This document shows positions 38,979 to 47,545 of a stretch of DNA of 64,000 bases, in pieces. Source of the stretch: Rhodococcus opacus. Its GTDB lineage: Bacteria; Actinomycetota; Actinomycetes; Mycobacteriales; Mycobacteriaceae. Made by a program: the position numbers and the translations under genes. A model generated the notes under the pieces. It saw nothing but the letters and a program-made list of their open reading frames with translations. It searched no databases and was not told where the DNA came from. The stretch is taken from positions 1 through 64,000 of the forward strand of contig NZ_JAAXPA010000033.1 in NCBI RefSeq assembly GCF_012396235.1. The letters run 5' to 3'. Positions within the stretch are counted from its first letter, which is position 1; every line of letters begins with the position of its first letter.

Positions 38979-40361
38979 GTGGCGACCCCGGTGAATCCCG
39001 TCCGTGACAACGTTCTGATCGTGCATTGGCACGACCTGGGCCGTCACCTCGGGTGTTACGGCGCGTCGGGGGTGCGGAGTCCGAACCTGGACCGGCTCGC
39101 CGCGGAGGGTGTGCTGCTGACGGACGCGCATGCGGCGGCGCCGCTGTGCTCGCCGTCGCGTGGCGCTCTGTTCTCGGGCCGGTACCCGCACAGCAACGGT
39201 CTGATCGGCCTCGCACACCACGGCTGGCAGTACCACGACGACGTCCGAACGCTGCCGTCCCTGCTGGCGGAGGCGGGCTGGTACACGGCTCTGTTCGGGA
39301 TGCAGCACGAGACCGCGTACCCCAAGCGGCTCGGCTTCCACGAGTACGACGTGACGAACTCGTACTGCGAATACGTCACCGATCGGGCGTCGCGGTGGCT
39401 GGCGCGGTTCCCTCCGCAACCGTTCCTGCTGACCGCGGGTTTCTTCGAGACCCACCGCCCGTACCCGGTCGACCGGTATGTCCCCGCCGATCCCGAGGGT
39501 TTCGACGTTCCGTCGTACCTGCCCGACCGGCCGGAGGTCCGTGCGGATCTGGCCGGATTCCACGGGTCGATCGAGGTGGCCGACGCGGCCGTCGGCAGGT
39601 TGCTGCAGACGCTGGACGACGAGGGGCTCGACGACAGCACGTGGGTCGTGTTCCTCACCGACCACGGCGAGGCGTTCCCCGGTGCGAAGTCGACACTGTA
39701 TGCGCCGGGCACGGGAATTGCGACGATCATCCGGCCACCGCGAAGGCTGCGGGCGACGCCCCGCGTCTACGACGACCTGTTCAGTGGGGTGGATCTGGTT
39801 CCCACCCTCCTCGATCTGCTCGGGATCCCGATCCCCGCGGCGGTGGAGGGCGTGTCCCACGCCGGGCAGTTGCTGGGCCGGTCGGAGGCGACGGCGCGCG
39901 ACGTCCTGTTCACGGAGAAGACCTTCCACGACAGCTTCGATCCCATTCGCGCGGTGCGCACCAAGCAGTTCAGCTACATCGAGAACTACGCACCCCGGCC
40001 CAAGCTCGATCTGCCCCTCGACATCGAGAACAGTCTGTCCGGTGCGGCGCTGGGCACCGAGCATCTCGGGCCGCGTCCGAGCCGGGAACTCTACGACCTG
40101 GTCGCCGATCCCGGCGAGCGCGACAACCTGGCCGACACCGAGGACCTCGCCGGGACACAGGCCGAGTTGGCGCTGGAACTCGCGACGTGGCGGCGGGCGA
40201 CGGGCGACTCGATTCCGAGCGAGGCGGAGGGGACGGCCTACGCCCGGAAGGCGATGGAGGAATACCTCGCCACACTCGGCCGGGTGCCGGACGTGCGTTC
40301 GGCCTACAGTTCGGCACGCGGAATCCTCACCGAGCCGCGGAGCGACGTAACCGCCGGGTAG
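38979..40361 (+). CDS. Sulfatase (formylglycine-dependent type)
   Basis: A 460-residue alkaline-phosphatase-superfamily sulfatase. The formylglycine site is LCSPSRGALFSGRYPHSNGL (C-x-P-S-R), which requires modification of the Cys by a formylglycine-generating enzyme not found in the window. Metal ligands are suggested by VHWHDLGRHLGCYG and VVFLTDHGEAFPGAKS. No signal peptide is seen, so it probably acts in the cytoplasm. It follows cysA by 25 bases and could release sulfate from an organosulfate. The substrate is unknown. Confidence 0.9.
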   Translation: MATPVNPVRDNVLIVHWHDLGRHLGCYGASGVRSPNLDRLAAEGVLLTDAHAAAPLCSPSRGALFSGRYPHSNGLIGLAHHGWQYHDDVRTLPSLLAEAGWYTALFGMQHETAYPKRLGFHEYDVTNSYCEYVTDRASRWLARFPPQPFLLTAGFFETHRPYPVDRYVPADPEGFDVPSYLPDRPEVRADLAGFHGSIEVADAAVGRLLQTLDDEGLDDSTWVVFLTDHGEAFPGAKSTLYAPGTGIATIIRPPRRLRATPRVYDDLFSGVDLVPTLLDLLGIPIPAAVEGVSHAGQLLGRSEATARDVLFTEKTFHDSFDPIRAVRTKQFSYIENYAPRPKLDLPLDIENSLSGAALGTEHLGPRPSRELYDLVADPGERDNLADTEDLAGTQAELALELATWRRATGDSIPSEAEGTAYARKAMEEYLATLGRVPDVRSAYSSARGILTEPRSDVTAG

Positions 40362-40418
40362 CGGCCGGATGATGCGGTTCCGTCGCCGCGACCTGCACGG
40401 CAGTGGTGCACTGGAAGC

Positions 40419-41912
40419 GTGAGCGTCGACTGCCCGCGGTGTACCCCGCCGAAGCTACTGCGCGAGATGGTGCGCCGCCTCGGCCGCTCGGCGACGCTCC
40501 GCGGGTCCGGCGAGGCAGCGGTGACGGGTATCAACCAGGACTCTCGGCTCGTCCGGGCCGGCGACGTGTACGCGGCGCTGCCGGGGCGGCACCGGCACGG
40601 GATCGAGTTCGCGGTCGAGGCCGCGGCGCGCGGTGCTGTCGCGATGCTCAGCGACCGCGGGTCGGACGTCCTGCCGACGGTCGTGGTGGACGATCCGCGT
40701 CGTGTTCTCGGTCCGTTGGCAGCGTGGGTCTACGGCAATCCGTCCGAGGCACTCGACGTCTACGGCGTGACCGGGACGAACGGGAAGACCAGCACCGCGT
40801 ATCTGCTGGACGCGGGACTGCGCGCGGCAGGTGTCGCCACCGGCATGATGACGGGGATCACCGTCCGGGGACCGAACGGGTCACGCACCGCGACCCGGAC
40901 GACTCCCGAGGCGTGCGAACTCCAGCAGACCCTCGCCGCGTTCGCCGAGCACCGGATCGGCGCCGTCGCGATGGAGGTGTCGAGCCACGGCCTCGCTCTG
41001 CACCGAATCGACGGAACGTCCTTCCGGGTGGGGGTGTTCACCAACCTCGCCCGCGACCATCTGGACTTTCACCCCGACATGGACGCGTACTTCGCGGCGA
41101 AGGCCAGATTGTTCGAACCGGGGCATTGCGCCGCGGCAGCCATCGGCATCGACGACGAGTTCGGACGCCGCCTCGCCGCCACCGTCGCCGTGCCCCGCGT
41201 GACGTTCTCGTCGAGGACGGCGGCGGCCGACTTCCACGCGGCCGCCGTGCATGCGGACGAGGGCGGCACGTCGTTCACACTTCACGGCGCCGGGGCACGG
41301 AAACAGGTGCGGCTCCGGCTACTCGGAGTGCACCAGGTGGACAACGCACTGGCGGCGATCGCCGCCCTCGCGGCTCGCGGTGTGGACCTCGACTCGGCGG
41401 TCGGCGGGCTCGAGAACCTCGACACGGTGCCCGGACGCCTGGAGGCGGTGGACGCGGGCCAGCCGTTCCTCGCGTTCGTCGACTACGTGCACAACACGGC
41501 CGGTCAGCGACGTCTGTTTCCGTACCTCCGTTCCCTGACACGGGGCCGGGTCATCGCCGTCGTCGGGGCAACCGGTGAGCGCGATCCCGGCAAGCGGGTC
41601 CCGCTCGGTGCGACCGCAGCCCGTTTCGCCGACACGGTCATCGTCACCGACGAGAGTCCGTACTCCGACGACGCGCAGCGCCTGCGCGAGGACGTGGCGC
41701 GAGGAGCACGCAGTGGTGGCGGCGCCGACGTGCTCGTCCTACCCGACCGCGCCGAGGCGATCGTCGCCGCCGTCACTCTCGCCGCGCCGGGCGACGTCGT
41801 GGTGGTCGCAGGCCGTGGGCACGATCGGGTTCAGGCGTACGGACCGCGCCGGCGTGTGTTCGACGACCGGATTGCGCTCCACGAGGCACTCCTCCGGCTC
41901 GTCGCAGGCTAG
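40419..41912 (+). CDS. MurE-like Mur ligase paralogue
   Basis: A 497-residue Mur-ligase. Features are [20 protein letters not shown] (UDP-substrate domain), the ATP loop [29 protein letters not shown], and KARLF, which holds the Lys that is usually carbamylated. The C-terminal domain has [13 protein letters not shown]. In diaminopimelate-adding MurE the motif DNPR/DNPA binds the third amino acid. Here the aligned position (about residues 411-414) reads DESP, and GRGHD replaces the usual GKGHE. It stands outside any cell-wall cluster. The amino acid it adds is not predictable from the sequence. Confidence 0.82.
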   Translation: MSVDCPRCTPPKLLREMVRRLGRSATLRGSGEAAVTGINQDSRLVRAGDVYAALPGRHRHGIEFAVEAAARGAVAMLSDRGSDVLPTVVVDDPRRVLGPLAAWVYGNPSEALDVYGVTGTNGKTSTAYLLDAGLRAAGVATGMMTGITVRGPNGSRTATRTTPEACELQQTLAAFAEHRIGAVAMEVSSHGLALHRIDGTSFRVGVFTNLARDHLDFHPDMDAYFAAKARLFEPGHCAAAAIGIDDEFGRRLAATVAVPRVTFSSRTAAADFHAAAVHADEGGTSFTLHGAGARKQVRLRLLGVHQVDNALAAIAALAARGVDLDSAVGGLENLDTVPGRLEAVDAGQPFLAFVDYVHNTAGQRRLFPYLRSLTRGRVIAVVGATGERDPGKRVPLGATAARFADTVIVTDESPYSDDAQRLREDVARGARSGGGADVLVLPDRAEAIVAAVTLAAPGDVVVVAGRGHDRVQAYGPRRRVFDDRIALHEALLRLVAG

Positions 41913-42601
41913 GCCGGCAGCGTCTCGTGCCGGGCGAGTTCGGCGAGAATCCGCGCGACGAAATCGTCGAAACCGATGTCGATGTGGTCGAGTCCCTCGG
42001 CCTCGAACCAGTTGCGCCACTGCGCATCTTGATCGCGCAGAATGCGGACGAGGTGCGCGATGCCGCCCGCGTGGTATTCGGCGCCGTCGTGCGGGGCGGG
42101 CGGCGTGGCGTCGTCGCGCCACACCTGAGTCTGCACCGCCCGCCACATCGACACCGCCTGCGCGACGACGTCACGCCGGTAGACATGGATGAAGGCGAGG
42201 TCGCGGCCCAGGATGTCGTCGAGGGCGGACCGCAGGTCGTCGCCGGACCGGTCCGTAAGTCCGGCGGCGCGGTCGAGGACGAGCGGCACCTGATTCCACA
42301 TCAGCTTTCCGCCCCACACCCCGTTGGGCGTGCGACCGAGGCTGAGCAGTTGATCGCGCCACTGCTCCGCGGTGCGGGTGTCGGCGGTCCCCGGTTCGAG
42401 CGGGGCGAGCAGTGCGAGCACCGTCTCGTCGGTGACGCCCTCGAACCACTGCCGCGGCTGCGGTGATCGATTGGTGGACGGCAGGTACTGGAAGAACTCC
42501 TCGGGGTTGCCGGCCACGGTCGTGGCGCGAAGGGATTCGACGAGCAGAGTGCTGCCGCTGCGCTGTGACGCGCACACGAGATATGGGCGTGGCTCCGACA
42601 T
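41909..42601 (-). CDS. Stf0-family sulfotransferase (trehalose 2-sulfotransferase-like)
   Basis: A 230-residue PAPS-dependent sulfotransferase. It starts [20 protein letters not shown], where QRSGSTLL is the 5'-phosphosulfate loop. [14 protein letters not shown] and [17 protein letters not shown] (3'-phosphate binding) follow, closely resembling mycobacterial Stf0, which sulfates trehalose at C2 for sulfolipid synthesis. The start is ATG 42601. TATAGT lies 7 bases before it, so the transcript may be leaderless. It overlaps the convergent MurE-like gene by 4 bases. The acceptor in this organism is unknown; no lipid acyltransferase or Mmp-type exporter is adjacent. Confidence 0.88.
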   Translation of the reverse strand: MSEPRPYLVCASQRSGSTLLVESLRATTVAGNPEEFFQYLPSTNRSPQPRQWFEGVTDETVLALLAPLEPGTADTRTAEQWRDQLLSLGRTPNGVWGGKLMWNQVPLVLDRAAGLTDRSGDDLRSALDDILGRDLAFIHVYRRDVVAQAVSMWRAVQTQVWRDDATPPAPHDGAEYHAGGIAHLVRILRDQDAQWRNWFEAEGLDHIDIGFDDFVARILAELARHETLPA

Positions 42602-42614
42602 GCCGGAAACTATA
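42602..42614 (-). promoter_or_regulatory. Candidate leaderless promoter of the Stf0-like gene
   Basis: On the minus strand, TATAGT (complement of 42609-42614) is followed by 7 bases and the ATG at 42601. No Shine-Dalgarno is present. The 42602-42849 interval is more AT-rich than its surroundings and otherwise shows no gene. Confidence 0.5.
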
Positions 42615-42849
42615 AACGCGAAATTCGGTGCCGAAATCTGGAGGAAATCGAATTGGTGTGATTGCAGCACTTGGCATTTTCTGCTGCGTGGGAGTGTCCG
42701 ATATCAGCGCCGTGATGTTCTGTATGTCAGCAGGTCAGGGCAGTGTTCTGGACAGGAATTCGGGTCGCGCCCCGCCGGGGAAATGGCGCCGCGAAGCGTG
42801 AATATGAATCAGGATGATCGAAAAGGGGAGAAACGGATCCTGCCGGTGT

Positions 42850-43710
42850 TCAGCCTTTTCGGCAGATGAGCACCGGGCACCGGGCGTGGTGGATGAGGCT
42901 CTGGCTCGTCGAGCCCACGATCGACGCGGTGAACGGATTTCGCCCGTGACTGCCGACCGCGATCAACTGTGCACCGAACGAGTACTCGAGGAGTACCTTC
43001 ATCGGCCCACCACGCTCGAGGCAGCGCGTGACCTCGACATCGGGATAGTTCTCGCGCCACCCGGCGAGGCTCTCGGCGAGCCACGCCTCCTCGTGCTGGA
43101 CCAGATCGGACCAGTCGGTGAAGCGTCTTTCCTCCGAGTACCACGCACCGAGGGTGGAGTGCTCGGCCCAGGTGTGCACCGCGACGAGGGGAGCGCCGAA
43201 GAACGCCGCGAACTCGAACGCGTGGGCCACTGCCAGGTCGCTCAGTTCGCTGCCGTCCACCCCCACCACGACGGGCCGGGTTTCGCTGACCTCGTGGCCT
43301 TGGATGCCGCGCCAGACGACGACCGGGCATTCGGCTCGATTCGACACCCGCACGACATCGGAACCGGCAACCACCGATTTCATCTCGCTCGTGGCCGCGG
43401 GTCCGAGAACCAGCATCCGGGCCGTCTTGGACAATTCCACCAACGCGTGGGCGGGCGGGCCGGGGTGGGTACTGCGCTCCACGTCCAGGTCCCGCTGCCC
43501 GTCCAGGACGGTGCGCTCGGCGGCGTCGAGGAACTCGTCCCCTTCGGGGTGACCGTCCGCGGAATTCGGATGCTTGGGTAACACGTGGACGAGGCGCAGC
43601 GGCTCCTCGAAGCGCCTCGCCGCGGATGCCGCCCACGCCGCCGCCTCCAGCGCGCCGTCCGATCCGTCGATGCCTGCCACGATGCCGCGTCGAATCCGTG
43701 CTGTGCTCAT
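42850..43710 (-). CDS. Tandem universal stress protein
   Basis: A 286-residue protein made of two UspA domains. Domain 1 starts GIVAGIDGSDGALEAAAWAA and domain 2 starts PVVVGVDGSELSDLAVAHAF. Each ends with the ATP-binding type loop; the second is clear as AVGSHGRNPFTASIVGSTSQ. Such tandem Usps in mycobacteria bind ATP and are induced by hypoxia or stress. The start is ATG 43710 with GAGGAG upstream. No clear DosR-type palindrome was found in 43711-43860. Confidence 0.92.
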   Translation of the reverse strand: MSTARIRRGIVAGIDGSDGALEAAAWAASAARRFEEPLRLVHVLPKHPNSADGHPEGDEFLDAAERTVLDGQRDLDVERSTHPGPPAHALVELSKTARMLVLGPAATSEMKSVVAGSDVVRVSNRAECPVVVWRGIQGHEVSETRPVVVGVDGSELSDLAVAHAFEFAAFFGAPLVAVHTWAEHSTLGAWYSEERRFTDWSDLVQHEEAWLAESLAGWRENYPDVEVTRCLERGGPMKVLLEYSFGAQLIAVGSHGRNPFTASIVGSTSQSLIHHARCPVLICRKG

Positions 43711-43860
43711 GGGGCTGCTCCTCACCTCCATTCCAGTTTGGTCCAGGACGGCGTCGACGCGCCAGAGGCAAATCGGTCGGTAGCCGATCCCGGCACGATG
43801 TGCGAGGGATACTCGAGTGACGGCGAGCGACGACAGCCAGAAGGGGAGCGACGGTCCACC

Positions 43861-44262
43861 ATGAAGAAGCGGACGAGCGGCTCGGACGAGGGAGGCGGAG
43901 GCGACTCTCCCTCGCAGTTGATAGATGCGCGCATCGAGGAGCTGGGTGACTGGCGGGGCGAGACGCTCGCCCGGATCCGCGCCCTCGTCACGAAGGCCGA
44001 CCCCGACATCGTCGAGGAGTGGAAGTGGAGAGGAGTTCCGGTGTGGTCGCACGCCGGAATGATCTGCACCGGTGAGACGTACAAGAATGCGGTGAAGGTG
44101 ACGTTCGCCAAGGGTGCTTCGCTGGACGACCCGTCCGGACTCTTCAACTCCAGCCTCGAAGGCAACACCCGGCGTGCCATCGATTTCCACGAGGGCGACA
44201 CGATCGACGAGGAGGCGTTCCAGGCCCTCGTCCACGCCGCCGTGGCACTGAACACCTCCTAA
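43861..44262 (+). CDS. DUF1801 (YdhG-like) domain protein
   Basis: A 133-residue protein starting at ATG 43861 after a GGGGAG stretch. An acidic Gly-rich N-terminal ~20 residues is followed by a YdhG/DUF1801 fold region (IVEEWKWRGVPVWSHAGMIC ... KNAVKVTFAKGASLDDPSGL). These small frataxin/YjbR-like-fold proteins have no established activity. It lies between the stress protein (divergent) and the sigma factor (same strand, 120 bases on). Confidence 0.82.
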   Translation: MKKRTSGSDEGGGGDSPSQLIDARIEELGDWRGETLARIRALVTKADPDIVEEWKWRGVPVWSHAGMICTGETYKNAVKVTFAKGASLDDPSGLFNSSLEGNTRRAIDFHEGDTIDEEAFQALVHAAVALNTS

Positions 44263-44332
44263 TCTACGGGCCAAGGGTTTTCGGCCGCTGCGATCCGGCT
44301 CACCTGGGGTTTCCCTGTGTTTCGGTGGGCGG

Positions 44333-44360
44333 TGAACCGGAGGCGCGGTTGAACCGTGTG
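44333..44360 (+). promoter_or_regulatory. SigL-type ECF promoter of the sigma factor gene
   Basis: TGAACC (44333-44338), 16 bases, then CGTGTG (44355-44360), ending 22 bases before the sigma factor ATG. The boxes match the recalled consensus of the M. tuberculosis SigL regulon (TGAACC...CGT), whose own gene is autoregulated. The same two boxes with identical spacing recur at 45747-45774. Confidence 0.8.
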
Positions 44361-44382
44361 TACTGCTGGGAGGTGGTGACCG

Positions 44383-44889
44383 ATGCCGGATGCCCAGACC
44401 GAGCTGATGCACGCCCTGTACGAGGAGCATGCCCCCGCAGTGTGGCGATATGCCCTGCGGCTGACCGGCGACCGCGCCCGCGCCGAGGACATCGTGCAGG
44501 AGGTACTGCTGCGAGCCTGGAAGCATCCGAACGTGCTCGACCAGTCGGAGTCGTCGGCTCGGGCGTGGTTGTTCACGGTCGCCCGCAACCTCGTGTTCGA
44601 CGAGCACCGCAGCGCCCGCTCCCAGCGTGAGATCGGGATGAGCTCCACACCCGAACGCGCTGCCCCGGACAGCTCGGACGGCGCTCTCGACGCCTGGATG
44701 ATGGGTGATGCGCTGGCCCGGCTCAGCCCCGACCATCGTGCGGTCCTCGTGCTCGGCTACTACCGGGGAATGTCGACCAACCAGATCGCCGACGAACTCG
44801 GAATACCGGAGGGAACGGTGAAATCCCGCATGCATTACGGCTTGCGGGCCCTTCGATTGGCTCTGCAGGAAATGGGGGTGACCCGATGA
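44383..44889 (+). CDS. sigL: ECF RNA polymerase sigma factor, SigL-like
   Basis: A 168-residue group 4 sigma factor. Region 2 shows LYEEHAPAVWRYALRLTGDR and AEDIVQEVLLRAWKHP. Region 4 shows LSPDHRAVLVLGYYRGMSTN and IPEGTVKSRMHYGLRALR. Pairing with the anti-sigma gene and the promoter sequence point to the SigL group of M. tuberculosis. ATG 44383 is preceded by GGGAGGTGG. The stop overlaps the anti-sigma start by 4 bases (ATGA). Confidence 0.88.
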   Translation: MPDAQTELMHALYEEHAPAVWRYALRLTGDRARAEDIVQEVLLRAWKHPNVLDQSESSARAWLFTVARNLVFDEHRSARSQREIGMSSTPERAAPDSSDGALDAWMMGDALARLSPDHRAVLVLGYYRGMSTNQIADELGIPEGTVKSRMHYGLRALRLALQEMGVTR

Positions 44890-45644
44890 CGTTCGACGAC
44901 TTCGAGTCGCACGAGGATCCCTACGTCCGCTGGGACGCCGCATACGTGCTCGGCGCGATGTCCCCGAGCGATCGGCGCGAATACGAGGCCCACCTCGCCC
45001 ACTGCGCACAGTGCTCGCAGGCCGTGTCCGAACTGGCGGGCATGCCCGGGTTGCTGGCCCTGATCACACCGGACGAGGCGTTCGGCACGTTGCCCGGGAA
45101 CGCTGCGCCCGAGGACGAGGAGTCGCCCGCACCGCGTGTGCTGACCCAGTTGGTGGGCACGGTGCAGCGGAGCAGACGCTACCGGCGAGCGGCGACGGCC
45201 CTCGCAGCGGCGGCCGCCGTGGTCGCCGTCGCCGTCCCCGTCGGGGTGCTGGTGACGCAGGACCACCCACCGGCCGCCCCGGTGACGGCCATGCCCGTCC
45301 CGGACCGCGCGAACACCACCGAGACGGTGTTCACGCCCGTGGTCCCGACGACGATCACCGCGAGCGCATCCGTCGCGTCGACGTCCTGGGGCACGGTCAT
45401 CTTCGTCGAGTGCTCCTACGAGGACACGTGGCCCGGCGACGGTCGCTACGGCGCCGACACCGAGGGGTACGCGCTGACCGTCACCGACCGCTCCGGAGTG
45501 GTCACCACACTGGCCACCTGGACCGGTGAGGCCGGCAGGACGGTGCGGCCCACAGCCACCACCAGCCTGCCCGTCGACGCGATCGCGAGCATCGACGTCC
45601 GATCCGACGACGACCATCAGGTATTGCTGACCACGGCGTTGTGA
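44886..45644 (+). CDS. rslA: Zinc-binding anti-sigma factor, RslA-like
   Basis: A 252-residue membrane anti-sigma factor. The cytoplasmic anti-sigma domain has WDAAYVLGAMSPSDRREYEA and the zinc motif H36-x3-C40-x2-C43. One TM helix lies at about residues 103-123. An extracytoplasmic domain of ~125 residues follows, with a single Cys (FVECSYEDTW). Redox or ligand change at the zinc site is expected to release the sigma factor, as in SigL-RslA. It is translationally coupled to the sigma gene. Confidence 0.86.
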   Translation: MTFDDFESHEDPYVRWDAAYVLGAMSPSDRREYEAHLAHCAQCSQAVSELAGMPGLLALITPDEAFGTLPGNAAPEDEESPAPRVLTQLVGTVQRSRRYRRAATALAAAAAVVAVAVPVGVLVTQDHPPAAPVTAMPVPDRANTTETVFTPVVPTTITASASVASTSWGTVIFVECSYEDTWPGDGRYGADTEGYALTVTDRSGVVTTLATWTGEAGRTVRPTATTSLPVDAIASIDVRSDDDHQVLLTTAL

Positions 45645-45714
45645 GCGGGCCGCCAGGGAGCCGGGTCGGTTTTCATACCTCCTGCTCGCTCCACCGCCGT
45701 GTTTCGTTCATCAC

Positions 45715-45737
45715 GAACGTTTTCCGGAAAAATGTTC
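45715..45737. promoter_or_regulatory. AT-rich palindrome upstream of the ThDP operon promoter
   Basis: The core TTTTCCGGAAAA (45720-45731) is a perfect 12-base palindrome, flanked by GAAC and GTTC in near-symmetry. It sits about 10 bases upstream of the ECF -35 box at 45747, inside a short AT-rich stretch. It could bind a second regulator of the operon. No regulator is assigned. Confidence 0.4.
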
Positions 45738-45746
45738 TGCCACCGG

Positions 45747-45774
45747 TGAACCCGACCGGTTCGTGGTTCGTGTG
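45747..45774 (+). promoter_or_regulatory. SigL-type ECF promoter of the four-gene biosynthetic operon
   Basis: TGAACC (45747-45752), 16 bases, then CGTGTG (45769-45774), 58 bases before the ATG of the ThDP enzyme gene. Boxes and spacing are identical to the sigma factor's own promoter at 44333-44360. This predicts that the adjacent sigma factor drives the operon. Confidence 0.8.
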
Positions 45775-45832
45775 TACATCCAGTGGGTGACCGCAGGTCG
45801 CCCCGTCCGATCCACGACACGGGGGTCTGCCG

Positions 45833-47545
45833 ATGAATCTCACGGATCACGAGCCACGGAAAACTTGTCGCACCGTGCGCGTCGCCGACTACATCGTCGC
45901 GGTGCTGGCCGCGGAGGGGGTCGAGCACGTCTTCGGTGTGGGAGGCGCGAACATCGAGGACCTGTACGACGCGCTGCATCGCTCCCGCGACGTCGAGGGC
46001 GTCGTCGCCAAACACGAGTTCTCGGCGACGACGATGGCCGACGGGTATGCCCGGACCTCGAACCGGATCGGGGTGGTCGCGGCGACGTCGGGCGGGGGCG
46101 CGCTCAATGTGATCGCCGGGCTCGGTGAGGCATTCGCGTCCCGTATACCGCTTCTGGCGTTGGTCGGGCAACCGCCGACGACGCTCGAAGGGATGGGCGC
46201 ATTCCAGGACACGAGTGGACTGGCGGGGTCGATCGATGCGACCCGGTTGTTCGGCGAGGTGTCCGTGTACTGTGCGCGTGTCGAGTCGCCGCTCGACCTC
46301 GAACGTCAGCTCGCCGAGGCGCTGGCCGCCGCGCGCCGCGGCGGACCGGCGGTTCTCCTGCTGCCGAAGGACATTCAGCAGGCGATCGGCGAGTTCCCGG
46401 AACCGCCTCGAACGGTCTCGACGGCACCCCGCACCACCACGACGGACGTCACGCGGCTCGCCGAAGCCCTGCGCGACGACTACGGACGGATCACCGTCAT
46501 CGCCGGCGACGAGGTCGCGCGAGCCGGCGCGCGAACGGAACTCGCGGAACTCGCGCACGTGCTCGGTGCCCGGGTCGCCGTCACGCCCGACGCGAGGGAC
46601 GTGCTCGATCCCGGGGCGCCCGGGCGGCTCGGGGTCACCGGCGCGATGGGGAATCCGGATGTGGTCGACGCACTACAGGCTTCCGATGTCTGCCTGCTCG
46701 TCGGCACGCGACTGCCGGTGATGGCACGGGGAGGTCTGGATGCCGTGCTCGAGAAGACGCTGGTGTACAGCGTCGGCTCGGCGAAGCCGTATCTGCAGGC
46801 CTGTCACGTGCCGACGCGGGATCTGCGGGCGACACTGCGTGGGCTCGTCACCGAAATCGGACCGGCGGCCTCGCGCGCGCCTGTCGCCCAGTGCGATCCG
46901 ACCCCGATCGACGTGCCGTCGTCCGGCACGTCGGGCCTGCGCTACACGGACGCGGTGAAGGCGCTCTCCGCGGTGATGCCTGCGGGTGCCGACGTGTTCG
47001 CGGACGCCGGAAACACGGGTGCCGCTGTGGTGCATCACCTTCCGGTTACTGCCGGAGGCCGGTTCGTGGTGGCGCTGGGAATGGGCGGGATGGGCTACAC
47101 GTTCGGCGCCGCGATCGGTTCGGCGTTCTCGCGCGGCCGACGCACGTTCGTGATCGCCGGCGACGGTGCGTTCTACGCGCACGGGCTCGAGATCCACACG
47201 GCGGTCGAGTACGACGTGCCGGTGACGTTCGTCGTGTTCAACAACAACGCCCACGCGATGTGCCTGACCCGCGAGCAGGTGTACTTCGAGGGCGCTTACA
47301 CCTACAGCCGGTTTCGTCCCGCCCGCATTGCGGCGGGAGTCGGCGCACTGTTCCCCGGCTTGCCGTCCCACACGGTCGACACGCCCGTCGGCCTGGCCGA
47401 CTCTCTCCGCGCCACGACCGACTCGGCGGGGCCCGCTGTCATCGAAGTCGCCTGCGACGCCGACGAGTTGCCGCCGTTCCTGCCGTTCCTGCCCGCCCGA
47501 CAGCCGACCGAGAGATCCGAATCCCGAGAAGGAGTACGCCGATGA
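45833..47545 (+). CDS. Thiamine-diphosphate-dependent enzyme, acetolactate-synthase-like
   Basis: A 570-residue three-domain ThDP enzyme. The N-terminal pyrimidine-binding domain has GVEHVFGVGGANIEDLYDAL and the catalytic Glu62 in VVAKHEFSATTMADGYA. The C-terminal PP domain has the metal/diphosphate motif GDGAFYAHGLEIHTAV (from residue ~443) and NNN about 27 residues later. The FAD/ketol-acid region is not strongly conserved, so it may be a decarboxylase or carboligase rather than a true acetolactate synthase. First gene of a four-gene operon behind a SigL-type promoter; its stop overlaps the next start. Confidence 0.85.
   Translation: MNLTDHEPRKTCRTVRVADYIVAVLAAEGVEHVFGVGGANIEDLYDALHRSRDVEGVVAKHEFSATTMADGYARTSNRIGVVAATSGGGALNVIAGLGEAFASRIPLLALVGQPPTTLEGMGAFQDTSGLAGSIDATRLFGEVSVYCARVESPLDLERQLAEALAAARRGGPAVLLLPKDIQQAIGEFPEPPRTVSTAPRTTTTDVTRLAEALRDDYGRITVIAGDEVARAGARTELAELAHVLGARVAVTPDARDVLDPGAPGRLGVTGAMGNPDVVDALQASDVCLLVGTRLPVMARGGLDAVLEKTLVYSVGSAKPYLQACHVPTRDLRATLRGLVTEIGPAASRAPVAQCDPTPIDVPSSGTSGLRYTDAVKALSAVMPAGADVFADAGNTGAAVVHHLPVTAGGRFVVALGMGGMGYTFGAAIGSAFSRGRRTFVIAGDGAFYAHGLEIHTAVEYDVPVTFVVFNNNAHAMCLTREQVYFEGAYTYSRFRPARIAAGVGALFPGLPSHTVDTPVGLADSLRATTDSAGPAVIEVACDADELPPFLPFLPARQPTERSESREGVRR

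Noticed and set aside
43711-43860. DosR-type box before the universal stress protein gene
   Set aside because: Only a partial GGTCCAGGAC-like stretch is seen; the full palindrome is missing.
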